Assembly (NCBI RefSeq): GCF_019649055.1
Contig: NW_026570225.1
Location: forward strand, 2,356,001-2,420,000
Origin: Paramacrobiotus metropolitanus
Lineage: Eukaryota > Tardigrada > Eutardigrada > Parachela > Macrobiotidae
Reading direction: 5' to 3'
Length of the DNA stretch: 64,000 nucleotides
Position 1 is the stretch's first letter, and every line of letters starts with the position of its first letter. The notes below the pieces were generated by a model. That model saw nothing but the letters and a program-made list of their open reading frames with translations, was not told the DNA's origin and made no database searches. Shown here piece by piece: positions 12,486 to 23,522 of this stretch. The translations under genes and the position numbers were made by a program.

Positions 12486-15400
12486 TTTTGTTTTTTCTTT
12501 ACAAACCAAGTAACTGCAATAACAGTTTTCTTTCGCCAACCGTCAAACACAAAACAAAGAGAAAAATAATCCTTACTTTCAATGAACTTTCGGCAGGGAA
12601 TAACAATCGACGAGTCACACTACATGCACCTGAGCAAATGGACAAAGTATTCACAGAAAATGTAATCCCAACAAATCTTGCGTCTGAGTGTCCGGAACAC
12701 AATCAGCCCCAATATGGAATAATACCCGCAGCGTAATCCAACAATCACCCACACGAAGATATGGGATACGTGTAAATAACGAACAAAATATCGCAGGATG
12801 TTCACAGATAAAATGTAAACGTCTGCACTTCTCTCCCGCAAACACAATTTAAACTGAGCAGGGAAGGAAGTCAGAGGTCCAACACAGATCGAGACAAAAA
12901 GGATGAGAGAAGCTCAAATCACTATATCACAAATGAAGACAATACGAAGAGAAAACTGCCAGATTTCTCCCACAGTCCCTGGATGTCGTTATGGGGGACG
13001 CAGGCGTGGTACTGCAAATGTACAGCTTTAGATTCATCTGCATTTTTGCTAACATCACGCATGCAGCTACTTATTTCGAAGACATTCTTTCAGACAGCCC
13101 TAAATAACAGCGGAAGTTCGAAATGCAGAGCGTAAAATCACTTACGTAAATTGGCAGTTCGGAAATCAGTGCAGTCCGTTCGAGGGAATACAGACTGTCC
13201 CTCAACGTAGACTGGCCCACACAATGCAATTACGGTCCAGCGTGCTGTGCCTGGCAGATGTCCTGAGACAGTCGGCTTCCAACAGGATGTTCGACTACGA
13301 CTCGGCCGAATTCTCCAAAGAACTGCAACCAACAACCGTATCTTCACAACACTGAGCAAACACGATCCAATTTTCCAATCCAAACAAACTACCTGTATCA
13401 CTCCCATTACGCACTCTCATGCTCCCAAGTATATCAACATCGATTTAAGCCAAAGAAAAACCAATACAACTGCCTGTACATTACACATACTTCAGAGTAA
13501 AAAATAGCTGCACCTCTCCTGCTGCTTGTGGCAGTCTTCGAATTCACTAGGTTACGATGCACAACCCAAACATCTAGATCTTGCAGGATACGTAAAGGTC
13601 ATTACAATGACAACGATGATGGTAATCAGGCATGCAGACCGATCGATTGGCCAAACAATTGCAACAAGTTCAAGGTACAGCCAACACCGACTGACGAGTT
13701 CCATGCGATCGCCTTAAGGTTTTGCTGCGAACTATGTACAAACTTGGCTTGCCGACTGCTTTTATCGGAAAATTGCTTATGGCCGTACTAGTAATCGCAA
13801 GAAACAAAGATTTTCTGCATTCCAATGTTTGTTCGAATTACCAGTGTTGGTACATGTCGAAATGCATACGATATCCACTTTCACTTACTACTGAAATACG
13901 GCATAAACTGGGCTAGGCGCTAGTAAATGTCTAATTTTGCAAATGGACTGTAATTTTGTACCTAAAATTACAATTTTTGTTCTCGAAATAAAAAAAAACA
14001 TTAATCTCGAATTCCTTGGTCTAACTAACTATCGAATGCCATTATGCCAGCACAGAAATGTTTACGGCTCTACAAATGTTTACATCAATAAAAAACTAAT
14101 TCAGGTTACGTACCTCTGGCAAGTTCGAAATTTCAAAAAAACAGACCTAAACAGTGTGCACGTATCTATCGTACTGATTCGTACAAACAAGAAAAGGAGT
14201 TATACACGATGAAAATACCGTTAGATATTGACATATACTAACAGTTTTCACGGCCATGGTCATCTCCATCAATGTGCCAGTGAGTTGCCTCAAACTTTAA
14301 AGCTTATTACCCCAGCTGCCTAGCATCATAATTTAGTGAGGATTCTGGCGTGAGAATCCGAAATCTTCTGTGTGCGTCTATATTTATCTACTATAACAAG
14401 AATCAGAATTTACTCACAGTACAATATTGCACAGTAAAACGCATTTCGTCAACATCACGCGATCATCGGGATGCATATTAGGCGACTATTTTAGCATTTT
14501 TATGCAAGCCGGCATTTTACGATTGCCCTTCTCAACAGTTCCTCCTAACCGATTACCATGCCGTATATCTTCACACGTTCAACAGGGAGAGCTAACGAAG
14601 AAATGCAAACAAGAAGCGCAGCTTCCGGCAGCAATTTTTGAAATAATATAATAAGTAAAATTTAACGTATTTCCGATGGCGATATAAATTAAAAGCCGAG
14701 AAAACGATATTTCTGGAATAATACAGGCTCTATAATTAAACTTAGGAAGGAATACTAACCTAACCATAAGTAACAATCGAAACCGGCGGGATGATTAAAT
14801 TTGAGTTACCCCTTACCGCCTTACGTCCCACAACAAGCAGTCAATTCGTAAAATTGTATTAATTAACAATAAAAAATAATTTGCGTTAACAGTAACAATG
14901 TTATAAATGTTAGAAAATGTTACCAACGTTATTATAACACTGACAACAGTTTAGAACATGTCTGTAAAAAAATTTCTTTCATCGACGATTCGGTTTCGAC
15001 GCAAAATAACGAAATGACGCAATCGCTTACGCTAAACAGCAACGAGAGCCAGACATTGCATTGCAGGCTGCACTATCTTGTCGGCGACTGGAATCAAATG
15101 AGGTCACCCATTGATTGAAATTCAAAGTCGGCATCGACGGCATGTCGATACGGTATGCCAACTCCCGGAAAGATTTAAAGAACGAATAATACGGTAATTT
15201 CTTGTACCCAGATCACAGCAAAATCAAAAAAAATCGAGATGCAAACAGCATAAATACAATTTTGGGGGTTCTAAAGGTTTTCTGAAAATTCCGAATTCCC
15301 AAAGTCTACGTTTACGAGAGATTTCCTGGGGAAAGAAGGAATAAGGATAACCTATCAGTCTATCACTTACCCTAGATGTCACAACAGAAACTGGATTATA

Positions 15401-16450
15401 CATACCATTCGCATGATTTCAACAACAAACCAGAGTTAGGTTTTAAACAATGCACACGTTGACTGTCTTAACAAAAGTACGAACAAAAAAATTAAATAAC
15501 ATATTCTTTCCCACTGCAAAAATGGGTATCTCCTTCTAATTCATAGTAATGGCAATAACGGATACACGAACAATGTATCGGTAAACAGTAAATGCTAAAA
15601 GCTAACAGCTTACTTGCTTTATATTTCAGGCCAAAATTGAAAATAACTAAATAAGAAAAATGACTTACCACAATACAGCTCATTGATCAGCGTGGAAAGT
15701 ATGTCCCCAAGAAACGCCAGGGAGGCGAATTATCCGATCAAAAGGCAAAAATAGAAAAACGATCAAAAGTGTCCAGAATTTGTTAAATTGCTGGCAGGTA
15801 GTTCAACAAGAACTGTCTCATGAACCAAATTCTGAGAGCTCGCTACTTGCTGCAACAGCATAAAATTTAAAGGTCCGTAGACCAGCAAAATTAATACGAC
15901 TGCGTAGTCGTCGCGGGAGGAACGAACTGCATTTTCCGCACGACACTTTCCACATTTTAGGGGGCGGAGTTAGCTGTCGTGTCTAAGCGAATGAAAATAG
16001 CAAAAGCGCACAAATATGAACGGGTACGGGTTGGCTTATCGTCTCGAAATCGCGGCGCGGTTTCGACGTCGCGTTGCAATACGACTCGGCTCGAGGTGAC
16101 TCGAGTACATCTTGAACCGAGAGAAGCAGAAATCGCCAAAACGAAGAACGTGCGATGTGGCACCTGTTTTCCGTATTAAAGGCTAAAGCATAAGTGTATT
16201 TTTGTTGTTAATCAGTTACAGTACTTTACCGTGCTCGTACATATAATTTTTCATCCATACTTATCTTCGTTTTAGTTCGCCGAAGACTTTTGGCAGGTAT
16301 TTTTGAGATATTTGCGTGAGAACATAAGGAGGAGCATACTTATTATTTTATTTCTGGGGATTTGTAAAATCATTTGTTCTCGTTTTTTTCTTCAGAATCT
16401 CTTATAAGTTTTCATGCCTGATCCGGCTGATTGCTGAATAATCATTGGGA
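12486..16450. other. Divergent intergenic region, PRL to selenoprotein F
   Basis: Four kilobases separate the divergent PRL and selenoprotein F genes. On the minus strand, 13,140-13,360 is GC-richer, ends in a donor-like GTAAG and lacks a long frame, so it could be a 5' UTR exon of PRL. The block 15,880-16,130 is CpG-rich with several TCG/CGA repeats and opens short frames on both strands. It looks more like a bidirectional promoter than a gene. The remainder is AT-rich with nothing recognised. Confidence 0.4.
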
Positions 16451-17532
16451 ATGGGGAGCCATTTGCGGGACGTATTAATGTCCTGCTTGATGATCCTTGC
16501 AGTAAGTGCCGCAGTCTGCTAATTTGCATTTGATAATGTGATCGACTTCAGTTTCATTGTACAGGATTCATTTTTCTGGTGTCTTGCTTTATTTTAATAT
16601 TTTTGTGAATTTTTAGGGATCCACCATACCATCTATGGTCCATGCGAGTGGTGTTTCTTCCCAAGAGCACTGCCTGAGCTTGGGTTTCCACTCCAACTCG
16701 CTTCTGTGTTCATCTTGTGATAAGTTAACCGAATTCGATTTGGAAGAAGAATTAGGAGCACAATGTCGGAGTTGTTGTAAATCCGACGAAGAAGAAGAGG
16801 CTGCCGTTACGGTGATAACAGTACTCGTATACTGGTTACTGGTTTGCTTTTTATAATTTTATTCAATTAGTTTATTTTTTATTCTAATAGTTCATGCACT
16901 CAACTTTTGTATAGAAAAAACTAATCGATATGCTAGTTTTATTTTAACAGTGAAATTTATTTTAACAGAAATTTGCAAGCGCTGTGATCGAAGTCTGTGG
17001 GTGAAAATTGGGCCGCTATCCTCAAGTGCAAGGTGAAATACTACATAAATAATATTTTGCATATAATATGTACTCTGTATATATATGTATGTGTACTCTG
17101 TAAATATATATATAATTTGGTTAAATATTTTGCATGGGCCTGTTAAAATAGTGAATTGCTGTTTAGTCTGCTTGACTTTAAGTCACGTTTCTGTATGCAG
17201 CTTTCATAAAAGGCGAAAAGATGCAGAGATTCCCAACCCTGAGCGTGAAGTACGTTCGTGGTGCGGATCCCAGTGTAAAGGTAAGTAACACTAATCTTAA
17301 TTCCCAGTGTAAAAGTACTTATTGTTAGTATTGGTGGTTCAGCCTGCGCATTAAATGCTGTAATTTCCTGATGCATAGTCAGTATACTACGTACTGTGCT
17401 GTTTACACTAGTACAGGCAGCTCCGGTTTTTTTTAGCTGTATAACGAGGATGGCACTGTGGCCCAAAATTTAGGAATTGAGAAGTGGAACACCGATACCA
17501 TTGAGGAGTTTCTTGCTGACAAGCTTCTGTAA
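16451..17532 (+). CDS. SELENOF: Selenoprotein F (Sep15), UGA read as selenocysteine
   Basis: Exons are 16451-16501, 16617-16811, 16969-17032, 17201-17280 and 17437-17532, encoding 161 residues including one selenocysteine. Selenoprotein F is an ER-lumen thioredoxin-like oxidoreductase that associates with UGGT in glycoprotein folding quality control. The protein has a short hydrophobic N-terminus and a cysteine-rich UGGT-binding domain (LLCSSCDKLTEF, CRSCC). The redox motif Cys-Gly-Sec-Lys has UGA at 17002-17004 (residue 94), followed by LGRYPQVQAF, VKYVRGADP and IEKWNTDTIEEFLADKLL. Translation past the UGA is supported by conserved sequence on both sides, correct splice phases downstream and a SECIS hairpin in the 3' UTR. 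The exon 2 donor (acg before gtgata, 16811/16812) is the least certain junction. Confidence 0.95.
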
Positions 17533-17552
17533 ATCTTGCTGAGCCGATGGAT

Positions 17553-17616
17553 AACTGCATTTATGAAGGCGGTTTTGCAAACCTGATGGGACAAATCTGC
17601 TGGATGCTGTGCAGTT
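17553..17616 (+). promoter_or_regulatory. SECIS element in the selenoprotein F 3' UTR
   Basis: The hairpin starts 20 bases after the stop codon and has the SECIS plan. Helix I pairs AACTGCA (17553-17559) with TGCAGTT (17610-17616). The non-Watson-Crick core is ATGA (17563-17566) opposite GGAT (17602-17605). Helix II runs from 17567 to about 17577 against about 17592-17601, with one bulge and one mismatch. An apical loop carries AA at 17579-17580, about 12 nucleotides after the ATGA. It would recruit SBP2 so that UGA 17002 is read as selenocysteine. Pairing was worked out by eye. Confidence 0.75.
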
Positions 17617-18282
17617 CTTACCAGGCATATTTTGCATGCGTGCGTCATTTTTCATCCCGACCACCTCATCTCAGTGTCAGCTCTCTACTATGTGCGGCAC
17701 CAGGAAGAGACGTTGGACAGAATACTTCTAGAATAACCAGCAGCCCGTTATACGACAAGCGATTCCAGTGCTACTTGATCTTTCTTTTTAATGTCTTCAC
17801 CGTTTCGTCCAAATTTTATTTGTTGATACACGTTGCCATTTTGCAGTAATCTTTCGTTTGGTATCGCAACAGGTTGTGATCGCGTTTTACTGATACCGAA
17901 AAATGCTTACGCCTCCAGTAGCGTCGTTTGAAAATTTTCAGAGTTCGTATGTGTTGATGGGGTGGCATCAGTTCTTCCGGAATTTTGTTCTTCAGTCATT
18001 CATAGATGCATTCGATAAAACGTTTGGAAAATGCAAACCGGCTGTAGCAACCGTCTGCCAGTAATAACGCATAGTAACTTACTGTAGGTACGAGTAAAAA
18101 ATTTCGGAACTCATAATTAAGTGAATCATAACAGCTTATCACAATGTTGAACATCAGCAATTTAGCTTATTGCAATTACGAATCGCCGGAATCGGAAATT
18201 TTGGATTCAATAGTCGTCCTGGAAATATGGTAGTTTTGTGCTAGCCTCCATTAAATCACAATATTCCTGCACTGCATTGTTT
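17617..18282. other. Convergent spacer, SELENOF to kinase gene
   Basis: This is the remaining 3' UTR of selenoprotein F and the 3' flank of the minus-strand kinase. Short frames are present but none is recognisable. Confidence 0.4.
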
Positions 18283-19531
18283 TCACATCACAAGAAACGG
18301 ATGCTCGAGCATTTCCGCTGCCGTCCTTCTGTCCACCGGTTTGCGTTGCAGGCACGAGCGAACAAAATCGTTGGCTTCGGAGGAAATATCGGTCGGAATG
18401 TCCGGCAGCCCGCCACTTCCAACGAAAAAGACAATCTGCAGACCATGCAGCTCTACCGCTGCTCGCCCAGTTTCCCGTCTGTAGTAGCGTGGATGCGTTC
18501 CGGTTAGCAGCTGGATGACCACACAGCCCAGACTCCAAATGTCTGTTTTGCGCCCGATATTCCAGTCCGTGTTGTCTATTTCTCCCAGCATCATTTCCGG
18601 TGACATGAAGTCGTGGGTGCCCTTGCTGTGCGAAACCTCATTCGGCTTCGTCACGGCACTTTTTATCTGCTTATAGTCGCCCAAGTCGGCTATTTTGATG
18701 GTGCAGGTGGGCAAGTCGGAGCTGGACAAGAGAATGTTACCGCTTTTGATGTCCCGGTGAACGATGCGGTTTTCGTGAAGGTACTTTAATCCTTCGCAAA
18801 TCTGCCGCGTCCACTTTTTTGCATACAGTTCTGGGTTGTAATCCAACCGTTTCACCGCGTTATGAAGCGTTCCTCCTGCACAACAAAGTTAAGGCTTTCC
18901 TGTGGGTTGCAACTGATGGCATGCTTTTCAAACATATTAATGCAGTTAAAATTATCGGTTAAAGTACGTAGGTATTATACAGTACCCGTTTTAAAATTTT
19001 CTATCACAGGAGCAACATCAACCAGATGTACACTGGACTACAGAAATTATTAATGGTGTTAAACAGTTAACGCACACCCACTCGTATGCATACTTTAGCG
19101 CTATAGTTGCGCGTATTAGCACCACCATTCTCCTTTACGAAGTCCACTGTATTGTACATGTAGTGTAAATATATACATATAATTCATATAAATATTATTT
19201 TACCTTGGCAATATTCCATTAGTACACAGTAACAATCAATAAGGACACCGTTATTGCTGAGGGGCAGCGATCGGGTCTGAAGTTGCAGATGAGGCACCAA
19301 ATTTTCATGGTTTAAACCAAGAATAACTTTTAATTTCAAATCCAGTTCGGAAGTTTTTTCTGTTCTAGAGGACGCATCTGCCGGGAGCAAGATGAGCTTA
19401 ACGGCAATGGTCTCTTCATCAGTGGGAACACGGTCAGTCCTTCTGGCTTTGTGGACTTCACACGATGGTTGTCCCCGCTCGATTAATTCAATTAATTCGA
19501 AGGGGATAAAATTCTCCACAGTATTTGCCAT
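18283..19531 (-). CDS. Divergent MAP3K/STE-like protein kinase, two exons
   Basis: Exons are 19531-19204 and 18875-18283, encoding 306 residues, almost entirely a kinase domain. Visible motifs are the VAIK-type lysine (TIAVKLILL), hinge VLMEYCQGGTLHNAV, catalytic loop IVHRDIKSGNILL (Asp151), metal-binding DLG in place of DFG (Asp173), GTHDFMSPEMM as the APE region, and DIWSLGCVVIQLLTG. The catalytic residues are present, but the glycine loop is poor (ERGQPSCEVHKAR lacks the usual GxGxxG), so activity or ATP binding may be altered. The HRDIKSGN loop and the DIWSLGCVV segment are typical of MAP3K/MEKK-like kinases; no regulatory domain is attached. Exact subfamily is not assignable by eye. Confidence 0.88.
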
Positions 19532-20350
19532 AACTGCAGGTGCTATACTCTTGATCTCAGATTAAGAGGCGGAAAATTAAGGACGACTTAAACGTCTTAA
19601 GTAATATTATCACTATTTCCTGTAAGTTATGTCTGATGTGGTATTTTTTTACTCGCGTTCGATGCAACCATGCGCGATATACGAAATTCTGTATTCCTAC
19701 AATATGTCTTAGGTTAGATTATGATTGTGAATGCAAAATATTGTGTAGAGGACCTATACATTCAGGTAGAGGTACCGTTTTCGCGTTTTGTACTTCGTAC
19801 TGATTGCACCGTGCAGTATCCTGAAGTTGCAAAATTAAGTACTGACAAAATACTAGCGTTTCGCATCTGCCACCTACTCATAGTAAAAAGCTAACGGCAT
19901 GTCGAATGGGAGCCGGGGCGCGGAACGCCGCAGACAACAATTTTGTTTATCGGACGACTTCGCAGTCACCGTCAGTGAATAATTTGTTCACCAGTGCCTA
20001 TCGAATTTTATGTACGAGGATAGATTTCCTGTAGAAGTACTTGTACTGTAAAACACAGCTTGTGCCTTGTATACGCACAAAAGTGTACCTACTTGTACTG
20101 TACTGCTGTTGAAAGTTCTAATGCTATAAGTTTCCGGTTTGTTGTAACAAAGTTTTGGTAAGGATAATTTGATGCGACATGGCGAGAGAGATTGCAGTGC
20201 AATATTAACATAATAACATTATTGGGCATTCTGTATTATGCGACAGTAGTAGTAAGTTATAGCTGCAGGCGGATTGATGCATTAATAATTATATTACCGT
20301 ATAACAATTTTATCGCAAGCATATTTTATAAAATTTTGTAAAAAGTTTTA
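19532..20350. other. Kinase promoter side, no gene seen
   Basis: AT-rich sequence upstream of the minus-strand kinase gene. No exon or repeat is recognised. Confidence 0.4.
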
Positions 20351-20464
20351 ATGCTGCCGCAGGCGCTTAAGAAAGAAGTACCAAAGGTATTTTGGATATT
20401 TATGGCGTTTTTTGCCTTCATTGGTTTGCTTGTTGCTCTGTTTCGTGCGAGATTGAGAATCTGA
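20351..20464 (+). CDS. Possible 37-residue single-pass membrane peptide
   Basis: An ATG-to-TGA frame of 37 codons encodes a short basic head (PQALKKEVPK), one hydrophobic segment (about residues 13-31, VFWIFMAFFAFIGLLVALF) and a basic tail (RARLRI). This is the topology of small membrane micropeptides such as those regulating ion pumps or joining respiratory or translocase complexes. I cannot match it to a named family. The frame could also be chance in AT-rich DNA, where hydrophobic codons are common. No introns or conserved neighbours support it. Confidence 0.3.
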   Translation: MLPQALKKEVPKVFWIFMAFFAFIGLLVALFRARLRI

Positions 20465-21812
20465 GATGTTTCTTTGCTGCTGGGGAACTAGTGCGCTTAC
20501 CTGGTTAGTCGAAATCATATCTACGAGAGTACGAGTATCTCTACAGTTACAGTGTTAGGACATGAATTTTCCTCCCTCCCGCCCTTTCCCATGTGCATTG
20601 TACAGATATTGCTTTTTTGCTTTTGATTGTAGTTCTTGCAGTTGTTCATTAATGTTGCTTATACAGAGTATGTTTGTTGTTTATCAAAAGCGAGCTGACG
20701 GACCTGCGCGCGTCCAGAAGCCTTCCAGTTCCGCCGGAACTATGCGGCAAAATTATGCTCATGTTTTCATGGCCGACATAAAGCACAGTCAATTAAATTT
20801 ACTCTGCATTTCCGAATTACGTCTATCATTCTGCTTCACGCGGAAAAGCGTAGCTCCTTTTGCTTGTTAGTGTCGTACAACTTTTTTCTCATAATGTAGT
20901 TTCTCATAATCTATTTACACTAGCTAAATATATATTTGGTTAATTGTTTGTATTAATACAGTACAATCCTGCTAGAGCTACATCTGATATGCATACATAT
21001 AAACGCCAGATACAGTATCGATAGCGCTGTGCTGCATGGCTGAAAATTACTCCACGAGTAGCTTATGGTAATTAAAATGTTGATTTTACAAAAGTGCAGG
21101 CGTTCCGGTTAACTGACGGCTTTCAAACCTTCGTAGTTTTTGTGCTCAATAAGTATAGCTTTTGCGTGCCGTATTAACGATATCGAAAAGTAAAAGAAAA
21201 GTAAAGTTAATATCAGAAAGTCAAAATCAGAACCAACTAAAACAGCTTTTTCATACTCGTACACGTGCTGTAGCTTGCGTTACCACTTTCCGTTTGGAAT
21301 CTAAATGCTGTTACGTATATAAAATTTGACGCATTGTTGAATCAAAGATTGGCAATTAACAAATAAGTGATTATAACCAAGACCGATAAACAGTTTTTTC
21401 TTCACGTTTTGAATGCAGACGCTGGGTAAAGTAGTATCATCAAAACAGTTAATTAGGATATACGATTAATAACGTCGGATGTTATGAAAGTTAATGAAAC
21501 GAAGGTGTGCTATATATGGGAGTATCGACAGATTGTTCTCCAATCTCCAGCACCGCGCTCATGGAGTACGAGCGATTGAATGAACTTTCGTAACGATAAA
21601 GTTAAAGAAGGAATGTTCATTCGTTCTGTAATATTTGAGTGGTGTTCTACTTCTTACCAACGTACTAGTACTTCCACTACTTTTTACGAAAGCATTCTCG
21701 TCGAATGGGCTAGAAAATAAAAAATTAGCAATTACGGTGCTGTATTACAGTATATGTGTCAGACTTCAGTCACATAGTCTGGGAGAACCGGAGAAAGACG
21801 GATTTTCATTAG

Positions 21813-21868
21813 AAGTACGTTTTCTGCATGTAAGCGGAAGAAAGTACGTTTTCTGCATGTAAGCGGAA
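21813..21868. repeat. Tandem duplication, period 29
   Basis: AAGTACGTTTTCTGCATGTA and the seven bases after it occur twice, 29 bases apart. This is a recent-looking local duplication in noncoding DNA. Confidence 0.85.
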
Positions 21869-23472
21869 TATCGGTATAGTGTCACCCTAAAAGCGCTCTA
21901 CAAAGTGCACATAGAATTTGAACAGAAAATTTACGATTTAATACAAAATTAATTATATATCTAGTATCAAATTTGGTAGTAAAACATACCCAGCTACATG
22001 CAGCAACTTCTTGCATGCAACCGACAAGCCATGGTCATGTCGATGTCGCGTACAACCATACAAATTTTTATTAATGACTATTCATAATTCGCGCTCTTGA
22101 AACGGTAATATCCGGTAAATAAAGTCGACAGTGGCGGTGACCTTATTGAGGCGCAACTGAATGCGCCACTGTGGAACACCGCAGACAAGTGGGTTAGCAA
22201 ATGGGTGCAGTGTAGAAATGAAATTTTAATAAGTCCTCTGGGAGAATGGTAATCGCCCTTGTATCAGACGCGGGACAAAATGAATATGCAATAAAATTCC
22301 ATATACACCCATTGTTCCTCCTGTCCGGTGGGCACTTATATTCGCCAGTGAAAACACCCAGAATTATCCCATAGCACACCCGGCGCATTGTACAGCCCAT
22401 CCGTCAATAAGCACTTCAAACTCCATCAGCATGATTTGAATTTGTTTCACGTACACACCGTTCTGCCGTTAAGCGTTCTCCCATCTGTTACTAATGGAAT
22501 TCTTAATTGTATCACTAGCACCATGTTTGCATCATATTTCTAATGGTCATATCCACACTTAACTGATCACTGGCCAATGCAACAACTCAAATTAAGTTCA
22601 ATATTAGCCGGTGCACTTGATAATAATTACGATATTATATATGTCGGCTGACTGTAGCGAAATTAATATTGACAACGTCTGAAAATGTCGAAAGAACGTA
22701 AGAAATGATCATCGATGATCACGAATATTAACCTGCGACTGCACTAAACGGCATACTACAAATTGCTCTGTATTTTTGGCCACGTGTCAATAAAAATTAA
22801 ATGTAACATTCAAAGTACTGTAACTTACTTAATATTTATTGGCTTTAAATTTTAGCACTGGCTTATCGGCGCTTCAACGCAGCTGGTGACCAGCGCTGAA
22901 TAAAATAGAATGTGGTATTATTGTACAAATTTACAATCTATAATCCATGTAAGAACAATGTCCGCAGATGATAAAGATTACTCGTACATACTCCCCCCAT
23001 GGCTTAAATTATCATCGATAGTTCCCAGCGAAGCCTGCTTCCCGCAGCCGTTTCGTCAATCCACAGTCAGTAAAGTCAATCCATAATAGCGCTACATATT
23101 GTATTACAGAGGAAAAGCATAAAACGTCTTCAAAAAAATTTGAAATTTGTGTCCTTAAAACAAAGCGTTTGCAGACGTTCATAGCCTAACATTCCGAGTG
23201 AGCCCTTTGAGTAGTTTATTGTAGCTAATAAATAATAATATTGAATACGAGTACTGTCAATATACTGACGCAGCCTGCGAAACTTCGTCTGTTGTACCGA
23301 TTGTAGCCTTATAAACGCTTCCGTGCGATCGTTTTTATACATGTAATAATTAATTTTGTTATCTACAGGACCGCTTTTGTCACATATGTATATGTACAAG
23401 TTGTTTCTAAATTTACAACTGCACTCCTGCAAACTACTTTTGCCGTTTGGAACTCAATACTTGGAATATAAA

Positions 23473-23522
23473 TTATTACGAGCCGGATGTGCAATAGTTA
23501 TTACGAGCCGGATGTGCAATAG
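23473..23522. repeat. Tandem duplication, period 25
   Basis: A 25-base unit containing TTACGAGCCGGATGTGCAAT is present twice in perfect tandem (23473-23497, 23498-23522). It lies in noncoding DNA. Confidence 0.88.

Noticed and set aside
15957-16179. Arg-rich frames on both strands
   Set aside because: They are mutually antisense in a CpG-rich stretch between divergent genes; a promoter is more likely than two overlapping genes.
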